Assembly: GCA_013314735.1 (NCBI GenBank)
Contig: JABUFD010000002.1
Location: 744,001-808,000 of the forward strand
DNA: 64,000 nucleotides
Source: Anaerolineae bacterium
Lineage (GTDB): Bacteria; Chloroflexota; Anaerolineae; Anaerolineales; Anaerolineaceae
Direction of reading: 5' to 3'
The first letter of the stretch is position 1, and each line of letters starts with the position of its first letter. Both the position numbers and the translations under genes were made by a program. Positions 51,597-61,433 of this stretch are shown here, piece after piece. Under the pieces are notes generated by a model. That model searched no databases. It had not been told where the DNA came from and saw only the letters and a list, made by a program, of their open reading frames with translations.

Positions 51597-53336
51597 ATGA
51601 AATTGCTACAGGAATGGCTGGCATTGCTGCGGGCCGAATTTCAGCATTATTCGCTTTCTTTCTTTCAAAAAGACCTGCTGGCAGGTCTGACGGTGGCGGC
51701 GGTGGCCCTACCGCTGGCGCTGGCGTTCGGGGTGGCTTCCGGCGCGGATGCCGCCGCCGGCCTGGTGACGGCGGTATTGGCGGGTATAGTCATGGGGCTG
51801 CTGGGCGGTTCCCCGTACCAGATATCCGGCCCCACCGGTGCCATGTCCGCCATCCTGGTGGTACTGGCGGCGCGCCATGGGCTGCAAGGGGTGTGGCTGG
51901 TAGCACTCATGGCCGGAGTGATCCTGCTCCTGCTGGGAATTTTCCGCCTGGGCCGGGTAGTCTCCCTGATTCCCGCCCCGGTGATTTCGGGCTTCACCAG
52001 TGGGATCGCGGTGATCATCGCCTTTGGTCAGATCGACAATGCCCTCGGCATTCACACCCCGGCAGCGGAAAACGTGGTGGAGAAGGTGAAGGTGTACCTG
52101 GAACACGGCATCGTCCCCAACGGTTATGCGTTGGCACTGACCCTGCTGGTGATCGTGGTGATGGTTGGATGGGGTCGGTTCAAAGCGTTGAAAGCCATCC
52201 CCGGTTCGCTGGCAGCGATCGTGATCGTGACCGCCCTGACTGCTCTGCTGGGATGGGATGTGCCGGTGATCGGCAGTATTCCCCGCACCATCCTGCTGGA
52301 AAATCGCCTGCGTTTTGTTGATATCGATTGGTCCATCCTGAGCCAGCTGGTGCTGCCGGCCATGTCGGTGGCAGCGCTGGGCGCGATCGAGAGCCTGCTG
52401 TGCGGCGCGGTAGCCGGGAACATGACCGGCAAGCGCCTGCATGACAGCGTGGAACTGACCGCGCAGGGCATTGGCAATATCCTCATCCCGTTCTTCGGCG
52501 GTGTGCCGGCCACGGCAGCCATTGCCCGCACCAGCGTCAACATCAAAAGCGGGGGCACCACCCGCCTGACCTCGATCCTGCACGGTGTCATCTTGCTGTT
52601 AACGGCGTTGCTGTTGGCGCCGGTGATTGGCCGGGTGCCGCTGGCTGCGCTGGCGGGGGTGTTGATGGTCACTGCCTGGCGCATGAATGAATGGCACGCG
52701 ATCCGCTTTTATTTTGGCAAACACCTGCGGCATGCCATGGTGGCTTTCCTCATTACCCTTGTGGCCACAGTTCTGCTTGACCTGACCCAGGCGATTGTGA
52801 TCGGCTTTGGCATCAGCACCTTGATGTTCCTGTCACAGATCAGCGACCTGCATGTGGACCGCCAGCCGGTGGACCTGGTGAAAATGGAGAAGCACAGCAC
52901 TGGCTATGTACATCCGGCGCATCCCATCAGCGTGTATTACCTGGGCGGCCCGTTGTTCTTTGCTGCCGCCCGGAAACTGCTGGAACAGGTGGAAACCCTG
53001 GATACCCCGGACAGTACCCTGATCTTTTCGATGCGCGGTGTGCCGCTGATTGATGCCACCGGCATTGAAGTGCTGCGCGAGGTGTGGCAGCGCCAACACA
53101 AGGGCGGGGGTGAAGTATTGCTGTCGGGGCTGCAGGTGCGGGTACAGACCCTGTTGGAGCGCACAGGGTTCCTGGCAGTATTGGGATCAGATCGAGTGTT
53201 CTGGAGCGCAGACCTTGCCATCCTGTCGCGCGGAGCCTCAGTACAGCCGGCAGTGAACGCGCAGGAACCGTTTGATGACCTGGATGAAACCCTTGCATTA
53301 ACCCCGCATGAAGATCAGGCACAGCGCAGGCTCTAA
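51597..53336 (+). CDS. SulP-family anion transporter with STAS domain
   Basis: A 579-residue membrane protein. Residues 25-430 form the SulP transport core with FQKDLLAGLTVAAVALPLALAFGVASG, GGSPYQISGPTGAMSA and GFTSGIAVIIAFGQ. A C-terminal STAS domain begins near residue 445 (VYYLGGPLFFAAARKLLEQ) and includes ILSMRGVPLIDATGIEVL-like MRGVPLIDATGIEVL. The substrate may be sulfate, bicarbonate or another oxyanion; this cannot be told. It follows the cation pump but has its own promoter. Confidence 0.9.
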   Translation: MKLLQEWLALLRAEFQHYSLSFFQKDLLAGLTVAAVALPLALAFGVASGADAAAGLVTAVLAGIVMGLLGGSPYQISGPTGAMSAILVVLAARHGLQGVWLVALMAGVILLLLGIFRLGRVVSLIPAPVISGFTSGIAVIIAFGQIDNALGIHTPAAENVVEKVKVYLEHGIVPNGYALALTLLVIVVMVGWGRFKALKAIPGSLAAIVIVTALTALLGWDVPVIGSIPRTILLENRLRFVDIDWSILSQLVLPAMSVAALGAIESLLCGAVAGNMTGKRLHDSVELTAQGIGNILIPFFGGVPATAAIARTSVNIKSGGTTRLTSILHGVILLLTALLLAPVIGRVPLAALAGVLMVTAWRMNEWHAIRFYFGKHLRHAMVAFLITLVATVLLDLTQAIVIGFGISTLMFLSQISDLHVDRQPVDLVKMEKHSTGYVHPAHPISVYYLGGPLFFAAARKLLEQVETLDTPDSTLIFSMRGVPLIDATGIEVLREVWQRQHKGGGEVLLSGLQVRVQTLLERTGFLAVLGSDRVFWSADLAILSRGASVQPAVNAQEPFDDLDETLALTPHEDQAQRRL

Positions 53337-53366
53337 GCCTTCGGCTTCCTCCCTTTGTTTCGTATA

Positions 53367-53392
53367 GATGTGTGGTATAAATATACACATCA
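53367..53392. promoter_or_regulatory. Palindrome and -10 region ahead of the response regulator
   Basis: GATGTGT at 53368 and ACACATC ending 53392 are inverted around the smaller palindrome GTATAAATATAC. Forty bases later TATAAT (53431-53436) is a candidate -10 box, 175 nt before the start codon. The palindrome could be an operator for the signalling operon. Its -35 partner is unclear. Confidence 0.4.
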
Positions 53393-53611
53393 CTCAGCCC
53401 TTGTGCTTATTGAATTCCTTGAAAATACGCTATAATACCAATGGATTGCGCCGTGATGGCGGCTGTTTCCTTAACATAGACGGTTCGGGTGCGGGATGGC
53501 CAGCACCAGGTACCGCAGCACAGCCAATCTTTCCCCCGGATTTTATTAATGCGAAAACCTGCCGGGTTCAAACCGCAGGGGTCCTGCAACAAGCGTTATG
53601 GAGGGTCATGG

Positions 53612-54487
53612 ATGGAGCGACCAAAAATTTTAATCGTAGAAGATGATGCTGATATCTCCAACATGCTCAAATTGTTCTTTGAGCATGATTACGAGGTGGA
53701 ATCCGCCATGCAGGGGCGCCAGGCGCTGGAAAAAACCCGCCGCTGGATGCCAAACCTGATCATCCTTGACATCATGCTGCCGGACATCAACGGCTACGAA
53801 GTATGCCGCGAGCTGCGACTGCACCCGCGCACCAGCTACATCCCGATCATCTTCCTCACCCAGAAAGATGACTTGAGCGACAAGATCCAGGGTTTGGAAC
53901 TGGGGGCGGATGATTACATCACCAAGCCTTTCAATTTTCCGGAGCTGAAACTGCGCGTCAAAAATGCCATTGCGCATGCCGAACGGGAAACCTATACTGA
54001 CCCGCATTCCGGTCTGCCCTCCGGGCGTATGATCGAAGATCACCTGCGCAAGATGATCGACAGCGAGGATTGGGCATTGATGGATATTGAAATCCAGCAT
54101 TTGCACGGCCTGCAGGATGCCTATGGTTTTATCCAGGGCAACGAAGTGCAGCGCCTGATGGGTATGACCGTGACGGATGTGTTGAATGAACTCGGTGCGC
54201 TGGACGATTTCGCCGGGCATGCCGGCGGTGCCAATTTTGTGATCCTGACCCATGTTGACAAGGCTGCCGATATCGAGAAGCAGCTACGGGAGCGTTTTGT
54301 TAAAAAAGCGCACACCTTTTATAGTTTTATTGACCGCGACCAGGGCTTTTTAACATTGAGCGATGGAACCCGCGTACCGCTGGTGAACCTGGCGGTGGGG
54401 GTGGTTTCACCGCGCACGCATGATTTCTCTGACATCCGTGAAATCATTGAGATGGCCGCGGAAGAACGCCGTAAACATGCGGCATGA
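53612..54487 (+). CDS. Response regulator with degenerate GGDEF output domain
   Basis: A 291-residue protein. The ATG at 53612 has GGAGGG six bases upstream. Residues 1-125 are a receiver domain: acidic pair VEDDAD, phospho-aspartate D53 (LIILDIMLPD), the Thr and Lys of IIFLTQKDD and DYITKPF. Residues about 135-285 fold like GGDEF (YTDPHSGLPSGRMIEDHL) but the signature reads AGGAN, so it cannot be a normal diguanylate cyclase. It stands first in an operon with the giant kinase and may be its partner. Confidence 0.85.
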   Translation: MERPKILIVEDDADISNMLKLFFEHDYEVESAMQGRQALEKTRRWMPNLIILDIMLPDINGYEVCRELRLHPRTSYIPIIFLTQKDDLSDKIQGLELGADDYITKPFNFPELKLRVKNAIAHAERETYTDPHSGLPSGRMIEDHLRKMIDSEDWALMDIEIQHLHGLQDAYGFIQGNEVQRLMGMTVTDVLNELGALDDFAGHAGGANFVILTHVDKAADIEKQLRERFVKKAHTFYSFIDRDQGFLTLSDGTRVPLVNLAVGVVSPRTHDFSDIREIIEMAAEERRKHAA

Positions 54488-54574
54488 TGCTTGCAAATCC
54501 TTCTTCGAGGCACCAATAACGCCCTGCCAGTGACATACCGAAACGGATAGCCATTGACCCGAAAGACATGATAG

Positions 54575-57500
54575 ATGACCATTCTTGAGCTTGGCGTAGT
54601 ATTCCTGATTGCCGGCGGCCTGGTTTGGGGAGCCATCCGGTTGCTGCTGGTTTGGCTGCCGCGCTGGCGAATGCGCCGCCGGTTACAGGATCAACCTCGT
54701 TCCGAGAAACAGGATGCCGTGGTCATTGTTGAGGAAGGCGGGCGAGTTCACAGCATCAATGCCGAAACCCGGCTGCTGTTTGGACTGGGCGAACAGGAAC
54801 GGGTGGGCTTGCATTACTTTGTCAATCACCTTGCGCCGGGGGATGATTTCCTCAACCTGTGCGTTAATGAAGGCCGTGCCCGTTTGCGCCTGGATGACGG
54901 CACCCTGGTTGAGGTGCGCTCCAATCATGTGGAGGTCGACCGCCGCCGCTACCAGGTGCTGAACCTGTACCCGATTGCGGTGATGGACGCGCTGGGCGCA
55001 GGAAGTGGCAGCGGAGTCCAGGGCGCTTCGCAGGATTCACTGCAGAGCGTGCTGAGCATTTCCCGCCGCATTCACCACTCGCACGAACTGGACGAAACAG
55101 TGCGCAATGTGCTGACGGAATTTCGCCAGTTCATCCCCGCCGAATATGTGGAACTGACATTGCTGGATGTGGATGCCGGGCGGCTGACCGCCTTCCGTTT
55201 CATCGGGCGCCCCGGTGAAGATGCCGCCTTTGAGCGGCTGGAACACGAGTATGCCCTCGACGGTACAGACCCGGGTTTTGCCTCGCATATCTTTGAAACC
55301 CGCACCTCGTTGATGGTCAATAACATACCGCTCCACCGCGAACTGCAAACCTATTGCGAGCGCGGTGCATACCCGTTCAATTCCTACCTGGGGGTACCGC
55401 TGTTCCGCGATCAGACCCTGATCGGGACACTTTCTTTCGCCCTCTTGAAAACGTACGGCTTTACCGAGGAGAACCGCCGCCTGTTGGATACCTTTGCAGA
55501 ACATGTGGGCATCGCGATTTATAACGCACAGGAGTTCGAACGGCAAAACCGGCTGGCAGAGGAGCAATCGGTAATCTCACGCTTCTCGGACATCCTTTAC
55601 GATGAAACCCTCAGTACCAATCTCTATGAGCGGTTGGTGAACGGAATTGCCCAGCTGGTACCGCTGGACCTGGTGGGGTTCCTGGTGTACAACCCGGAGT
55701 GGAATGTGCTCCAGGCACAAAACCCGTTCCATGGCCTTTCGGAACAGATTGTGGAATTGTACCAGGTGGAAGTTGCCCCGCTCAGCCAGGGCGCGCGCCT
55801 GATGGAAAGCAAACAGACCCTTGTCTTTCACCAGGCACCGGATGACCCCGGGTGCCGGGCTCTGGGGATCGATCACCTGGCACGCGCTGCCGGTTTACAG
55901 GACCTGGCCCTGCTGCCGCTGCTTTCCGGCGGACAATTCTTTGGCTACCTGCAGGCAGCCTGGTATGCCACCCTGGACGAAGCCGATTTGCAGGAACGCC
56001 TGCGCCTGTTGGGAATGATCATCAAACAGGCCACGCCCGCCATTGAAAACCGCCTGCTGATTGAGCGCAGCCGGGAACGCGCCAACCGCGCCGAGACTTT
56101 GCAGCGGATTGCCGCTTCAGCCAATGCCGCCAGTGATGCCGCCACCTTCCAGCACCAGGCGCTGGATACCATTGTGCGCCTGGTCAACGGGGACCTGATC
56201 CTGTTGCTCGAGTTGAACAAGGAATTCAGTCATCTGCGCCTGGTGGAGAGCCGGATTGTGATGTATAACGGCGACCTGGGGCGGGTGAATATCAACCTGC
56301 CGATCCAGGACCCGCAGTATTCCATGACCGTCACCGCGCGCATGCAGGCGCTGTACTGCGATGACCTGCATGAACAGTTGTTCCTGGACCAGGCCGCAGA
56401 GGAATCACCGCAGCTGATCCCGTATTATATGAATCTGATGGAAACCCTCGATGTGCGCTCCGCCATTGCCGCGCCGATTACGATTCGCGGCTCCGGCATC
56501 GGTGAGATCTGGGTGCTGTCAGCAGACGCGCGCCGTTTTGGGCGCAGCGACCTGCAAACCCTGCAAACCGCCACCAACCAGATTGCCAGCTTTATGGACC
56601 GCATGCGGTTGTATGCGGAGACTGACCTTTCCCTGCGCAAGCAGGTGGAACACCTCACCGTGCTGCGCCGCATCACGAACGAACTCAGCACCACCCTCGA
56701 TTTTGATCACCTGTTGGAAATGCTCCAGGCACAGGCGATGCGCATCACCAATGTGCAGCGCGGTACCATCCTGATGTATGACCTGAAATATTTCTTCGAT
56801 GAGCGCCCGCGGATTGAGAAATGCGTGGGCGAACCCGCCGAAGACGCCCTGGCTTTCTTTGAACGACTCACACTCGATTCCGGCAAGCCGCTGTATGTAG
56901 CAGACCTGCAGCAGGAATATCCCGAACATGCTGCCGGGTTGGATTTCGCTGCGGTACTGCTGGTACCGATCTTTTACCAGGACCGGCCGGCCGGAATGCT
57001 GGTGCTGCGCTCGCGCCATCCGCATCATTTTGATGACCTGATGCTCGAAGTGATGGAATCAATGGCCGCCCAGGCGGCGATCGCCATCGGTAACGCCATC
57101 CAGTATGATCGCCAGAAGCGGCGCGGAGTGCTGCTGCGGCGTGAACTCGACACCATCGAAAATTTGCGCAAATGTTTTTCCAGCACCATGCGCTCCCACA
57201 ACGAGGCGGAGAAAATTCAATCGACGGCTGCATCCCTGCAGCGCTCAACCCCATTCAAGCTGGTGGTGTTCAGCATCTATAATGCTGAGTTTGACCGTAT
57301 GGAACGCCGCCATGTGGTGGGGAACCTGGAACAGGGTTCCACGTTTGCGCTTGAAGAAACCCACGCCTGGCGTGAGGTGCAGGACATCTTCAGCTCCGAG
57401 TTGATGATCTCCAATTCCTATTACGTCACCGAAAACCGTGTGCCGGTGGTAATTGAGCCGGTGCATATGCAGGACATCCATGAACTGCAGGAAGATCAGC

Positions 57501-60500
57501 GCAGCCTGATGGGCTGGCGCAAGGGGGAAATATTCCTGAACATTCTGCGGGATGAGCAGGAGCGCCCGTTGGGAATGATCCAGTTGGATTGTCCGGACGA
57601 TCTTTACCGCCCTGACCAGCCGGCGATGGATGCGCTCGAATTGTTCGGCGCGTTCATGGAGTATTTGCTGCGCACGGATGAAACCTTGCGCGACACCCAG
57701 GAAGCGCTGCAGATTGTACAGTCAGCCCTGGCGCAGAAAGAAGCCCAGGTGCGCGAGTTGAGCAATGAACGCGGCGTACTCAACCAGCAATTGGTCCAGA
57801 TGGAAAATGTTCTCGATGGCCTTAATCGGGTGTCTGGCATCAACCAGCGCGCCGCACAGGTGGTGGGCACACTTTCCCAGTTGCGCAGCGATGCTGCTGC
57901 GCTCGATGTCCTGGCGCGGGAAGTATTGAATCACTTTGCAGCCAGCACTGTGCTGATCGCCGGCAGCCTGCACGGCGAAGATCAATTGCTGGCAGGGGCG
58001 GGTGAACTGCCGGAAACAGGCACATTGGAACCGCTTTTTGGTCAGCGCAACCCGCTGCGTGAATCGCTCCTGACCCGGAAAACGTTTGCCGAAGCGGCAT
58101 TAAGCGTGAACAGCGATTGGCAAACCTCGATGCTGCTGCGGCTGTTTAAATACGAAAGCTTTGTCAGCCTCCCGGTAACAGTCAGTGTCGATTATCAACT
58201 GGCGGTATTGATCCTTTATACCCATGCCAACGGATTGCTCACCCGTGTGGAAGACGCCGCGCTGGTGGACAATTTCTCCCGCGACCTGGGATTGGAGCTT
58301 TCCAACATTCACACCCTCGAAACCACGCGTGAGCAGGTGGAAAACCTGAATGTGCTGTTGACTTTCTCGCAGAAGCTGTCCAGTGTGGGTCCTTCAGCGA
58401 TCGTGGATATTCTGGTGGAAAGTATTTTTGATACCTTGCCAGCTGTCGAAGGCTGCTGGGTGGGGTTGGAAGATCGCCGCAGCAACCGCCTGTTGACGGT
58501 CAATGCGCGCGGTTATACCCACCCGGAAAGCCTGCTGCAAATTGCCGCGGAAATCGATGGCCATTCTCTGCCGGCGCAGGTGTTCAACAGCGGCAAGGCA
58601 CAGCGCATCGGGGAACTGGATTTTGCCAAAGCCTACCCGATGAACCAGGATGAACTGCTGAAATACCGCGAAGCCACCGGCGGGATGCTGCCGATTTCCA
58701 CCATGGTGGTGCCAATCACGCTTGGTCTGACCACAATGGGCGTGATTGTACTCGATAATTTTCATGATGTAAATGCCTTCAGCGAAGACGACCAGGCCAT
58801 ATTAAACTCGATGGGCCAGCAAACCGCGTTGGTGCTGGAGAACAGTGAACTGTACCAGCAGGCGCTGCATCGCGCTGAACAATTGCAGGCACTCACCTCG
58901 GCTGTACAGGAAGTGACCAGTGCCCCGCTGCGCAGCGATGAGATGCTGGAACGCATCCTGGTACAGACCCGCCTGGTGGTGGAAGCGGACCGGATTGCGG
59001 TTTGGCTTGTCCGGGAAGGGCAGATGGTTTGCCGCAAAACCGATCCCTCCGGGGAACCTGCATGGGCGGGTCAGTCCATCTCGCTGACTGTTCCCGACCA
59101 TTCTCTGCGTACCACGGCGGACCTGTTTGACTACACCTACTTACCGCGCACCATACCGGCTGATCCCCGTTTCAACGTTGGTTTGTTCAGTGATCTGTAC
59201 CAGACCCATTTGTTGGTACCGCTTGCTGCGCGTTCAGAATTGCTGGGAGTGCTGGTGTTGGAGCATCGCCAGAGCGATGCCCTCAGCGGCGGAGAAAGCC
59301 AGGTGGTGCAGGCGTATGCCTCACAGGCCGCAGTTTCCCTCCACAATGCCCTGATGTATGAGGACAGCATGCGCCGCGCGCAGGATTTGAACCTTCAATC
59401 AGACCGCCTGGCAGGCTTGAATGAATTTGCCCTCCAGATCGGCGGTATGACCAACCTCGAGCAAATATATGAAGTCACCCTGCAGAATGCCTCGCGCCTG
59501 TTGAACGCACCGGTGATCTCCTTTGTGCAGGTCAGCCGCTTTGACCACATGATGCTGATTGCCCAGAAACCGGAATATGACCTGAGCTTCACCGAAGACC
59601 TGGCGGATGTGCCGTTAATGGCTGGCCTGCGCCAGAGCCGCGCGGCTTATGTCATTGCGGATACCAGTATGCGCGAAGACCTAGGGGTGTTAAAGGATGC
59701 TTATCTGTCACCGCTGGGTACGCGTTCCTTGCTGGTTGTGCCGGTGGTGGCGGCCTCGCAATTCTGGGGCTGGATGTGGGTACAGTCACCGGAAGTGAAT
59801 GCGTTTGACGAACACAGCAGCGAAATTGCCCGTATGGTGGCCAACCACGTGGCCATCGCGATTGTTAACGCGACCAACTATTATGAAACCCGTGTGATGC
59901 GTGAAAACCTGGAACAGCGCGTGGCAGAACGCACCCTGGAGCTGGAACGTGGCCTGGAAGAATATGAGATGCTCAACAACAACCTGCAGGCCATCCTGTC
60001 TTCCATGGCAGACGGCGTGCTGGTGACCAATGACCACGGGAAAGTGGTGCTGACCAACCCGGCAGCTGCCGGAATTCTGCACCTGGAACCAGGCTTTTTA
60101 CTGGGGATGGATGCCGGGCAGCTTTCAGAGCAGCTGCATGCCGGAGATGGCATCGACTGGTTCCGCCGCCTGGCTGTATGGTCAGGTGAGAACCCGCCGG
60201 ATTCCGAGGCAGGTATTTATTCACAACGGGTGGAGCAGGAAGATGGGCACATTCTCTTCATTCAGGGTTCCACTGTACTGCGGGATGAGATGTTCCTCGG
60301 TTCCGTTACCATTCTGCGTGATATCACTGCCGAGGCGATGGCGGAGCGCTTGAAATCCGAATTCGTGACCAATGTCAGCCATGAACTGCGTACCCCGATC
60401 ACGGCGATCAAAGGTGCGGTGGAAGTGGTGTTGGGGCAGATGACAGGCAACCTTAACCAGCAGCAGGAAATGTTTATGACCATGGCACGCAAGAATTGTG

Positions 60501-61063
60501 ACCGGCTGCAGGTGTTGATTGATGATATCCTGGAAGTGTCGCAGATCGATGCCGGCCAGATGGAATTGAACTTCCAGATGATGGATGTGGCGGAAGTGGT
60601 TACCGATACCATCACTGATTTTGAACGGCGTTCGCGCCTGGAGAACCGCAACATGCAGTTTGATGTCGACCTGCCTGGTGTGCTGCCCAGGGTGGAGGGC
60701 GACCCGCAGCGTGTCCGCCAGATATTGGACAACCTGTTCAGCAATGCCTTTCGTTACACCGAAAATGGCGGGCGGGTGATCACCCGCGTACGCCAGCGCG
60801 GGGACAGCCTGCAGCTGGATGTGGAAGACAACGGGATCGGTATCCCGCCGGAAGCGGCTTCCCGCGTGTTCGAGCGTTTTTATCGCGGCGAGGATGAACT
60901 GGTGATGCAAAGCGCGGGCCCGGGTTTGGGACTGTGGATCACAAAAACATTGGTAGAAATGCACGGCGGTGATATCTGGTTTGCCAGCAGCGGCATCCCA
61001 GGAGAAGGCACCACCTTCTCGTTCACCCTGCCCGTGCGGAGAGAGGGTATTGCGCATGGCTAA
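54575..61063 (+). CDS. Giant histidine kinase with about nine GAF modules
   Basis: A 2162-residue kinase. One membrane helix (LELGVVFLIAGGLVWGAIRLLLVW) anchors it, then a PAS-like domain (about 48-125). GAF modules end near residues 310, 495, 680, 845, 1033, 1248, 1427, 1595 and 1770, each closing with a pattern like AIAIYNAQEFERQ; a coiled coil lies at about 1040-1085. A PAS domain (about 1800-1915) precedes the H-box NVSHELRTPITAIKG with H1936, the N-box LDNLFSNAFRYTENGG, DNGIGIPPE and GLGLWITKTL. The catalytic parts look active. The stop overlaps the next regulator by eight bases. The number of GAF units is counted by eye. Confidence 0.9.
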   Translation: MTILELGVVFLIAGGLVWGAIRLLLVWLPRWRMRRRLQDQPRSEKQDAVVIVEEGGRVHSINAETRLLFGLGEQERVGLHYFVNHLAPGDDFLNLCVNEGRARLRLDDGTLVEVRSNHVEVDRRRYQVLNLYPIAVMDALGAGSGSGVQGASQDSLQSVLSISRRIHHSHELDETVRNVLTEFRQFIPAEYVELTLLDVDAGRLTAFRFIGRPGEDAAFERLEHEYALDGTDPGFASHIFETRTSLMVNNIPLHRELQTYCERGAYPFNSYLGVPLFRDQTLIGTLSFALLKTYGFTEENRRLLDTFAEHVGIAIYNAQEFERQNRLAEEQSVISRFSDILYDETLSTNLYERLVNGIAQLVPLDLVGFLVYNPEWNVLQAQNPFHGLSEQIVELYQVEVAPLSQGARLMESKQTLVFHQAPDDPGCRALGIDHLARAAGLQDLALLPLLSGGQFFGYLQAAWYATLDEADLQERLRLLGMIIKQATPAIENRLLIERSRERANRAETLQRIAASANAASDAATFQHQALDTIVRLVNGDLILLLELNKEFSHLRLVESRIVMYNGDLGRVNINLPIQDPQYSMTVTARMQALYCDDLHEQLFLDQAAEESPQLIPYYMNLMETLDVRSAIAAPITIRGSGIGEIWVLSADARRFGRSDLQTLQTATNQIASFMDRMRLYAETDLSLRKQVEHLTVLRRITNELSTTLDFDHLLEMLQAQAMRITNVQRGTILMYDLKYFFDERPRIEKCVGEPAEDALAFFERLTLDSGKPLYVADLQQEYPEHAAGLDFAAVLLVPIFYQDRPAGMLVLRSRHPHHFDDLMLEVMESMAAQAAIAIGNAIQYDRQKRRGVLLRRELDTIENLRKCFSSTMRSHNEAEKIQSTAASLQRSTPFKLVVFSIYNAEFDRMERRHVVGNLEQGSTFALEETHAWREVQDIFSSELMISNSYYVTENRVPVVIEPVHMQDIHELQEDQRSLMGWRKGEIFLNILRDEQERPLGMIQLDCPDDLYRPDQPAMDALELFGAFMEYLLRTDETLRDTQEALQIVQSALAQKEAQVRELSNERGVLNQQLVQMENVLDGLNRVSGINQRAAQVVGTLSQLRSDAAALDVLAREVLNHFAASTVLIAGSLHGEDQLLAGAGELPETGTLEPLFGQRNPLRESLLTRKTFAEAALSVNSDWQTSMLLRLFKYESFVSLPVTVSVDYQLAVLILYTHANGLLTRVEDAALVDNFSRDLGLELSNIHTLETTREQVENLNVLLTFSQKLSSVGPSAIVDILVESIFDTLPAVEGCWVGLEDRRSNRLLTVNARGYTHPESLLQIAAEIDGHSLPAQVFNSGKAQRIGELDFAKAYPMNQDELLKYREATGGMLPISTMVVPITLGLTTMGVIVLDNFHDVNAFSEDDQAILNSMGQQTALVLENSELYQQALHRAEQLQALTSAVQEVTSAPLRSDEMLERILVQTRLVVEADRIAVWLVREGQMVCRKTDPSGEPAWAGQSISLTVPDHSLRTTADLFDYTYLPRTIPADPRFNVGLFSDLYQTHLLVPLAARSELLGVLVLEHRQSDALSGGESQVVQAYASQAAVSLHNALMYEDSMRRAQDLNLQSDRLAGLNEFALQIGGMTNLEQIYEVTLQNASRLLNAPVISFVQVSRFDHMMLIAQKPEYDLSFTEDLADVPLMAGLRQSRAAYVIADTSMREDLGVLKDAYLSPLGTRSLLVVPVVAASQFWGWMWVQSPEVNAFDEHSSEIARMVANHVAIAIVNATNYYETRVMRENLEQRVAERTLELERGLEEYEMLNNNLQAILSSMADGVLVTNDHGKVVLTNPAAAGILHLEPGFLLGMDAGQLSEQLHAGDGIDWFRRLAVWSGENPPDSEAGIYSQRVEQEDGHILFIQGSTVLRDEMFLGSVTILRDITAEAMAERLKSEFVTNVSHELRTPITAIKGAVEVVLGQMTGNLNQQQEMFMTMARKNCDRLQVLIDDILEVSQIDAGQMELNFQMMDVAEVVTDTITDFERRSRLENRNMQFDVDLPGVLPRVEGDPQRVRQILDNLFSNAFRYTENGGRVITRVRQRGDSLQLDVEDNGIGIPPEAASRVFERFYRGEDELVMQSAGPGLGLWITKTLVEMHGGDIWFASSGIPGEGTTFSFTLPVRREGIAHG

Positions 61064-61424
61064 AATCCTGATTATTGAAGATGAAAAGGATATCCGGCAG
61101 TTGATCACATTCACCCTGCAATACGCAGGATACCAGGTGGTGGCCGGCAAGGACGGCCAGGAGGCCGTGGAACTGGTGGAAAAAGAGATGCCTGACTTGA
61201 TATTGATGGATGTGCGCATGCCGCGCCTCGATGGTTACGGCGCCTGTGCCGTGATCAAAGCCAATGAAAAAACCAGGCATATCCCGGTGGCGTTCCTTTC
61301 CGCCAAAGGGCAGGACGCTGAAATTGAAAAAGGGTTTGAGGTGGGCGCCAGTGATTATTTGTTGAAGCCATTCACCCCAACAGAATTGATCGACCGCGTC
61401 AAATCGTTGCTGGCGGGAGGATAA
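61056..61424 (+). CDS. CheY-like single-domain response regulator
   Basis: A 122-residue receiver domain without output. The acidic pocket is IEDEKD, the phospho-aspartate D52 (LILMDVRMPRLDG), with the Ser in VAFLSAKGQD and the Lys in DYLLKPF. The ATG lies inside the last codons of the kinase gene, with GAGAGAGGG just upstream, so the two are translationally coupled. It is the most likely direct phosphate acceptor of the kinase. Confidence 0.93.
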   Translation: MAKILIIEDEKDIRQLITFTLQYAGYQVVAGKDGQEAVELVEKEMPDLILMDVRMPRLDGYGACAVIKANEKTRHIPVAFLSAKGQDAEIEKGFEVGASDYLLKPFTPTELIDRVKSLLAGG

Positions 61425-61433
61425 TGCCGGATA

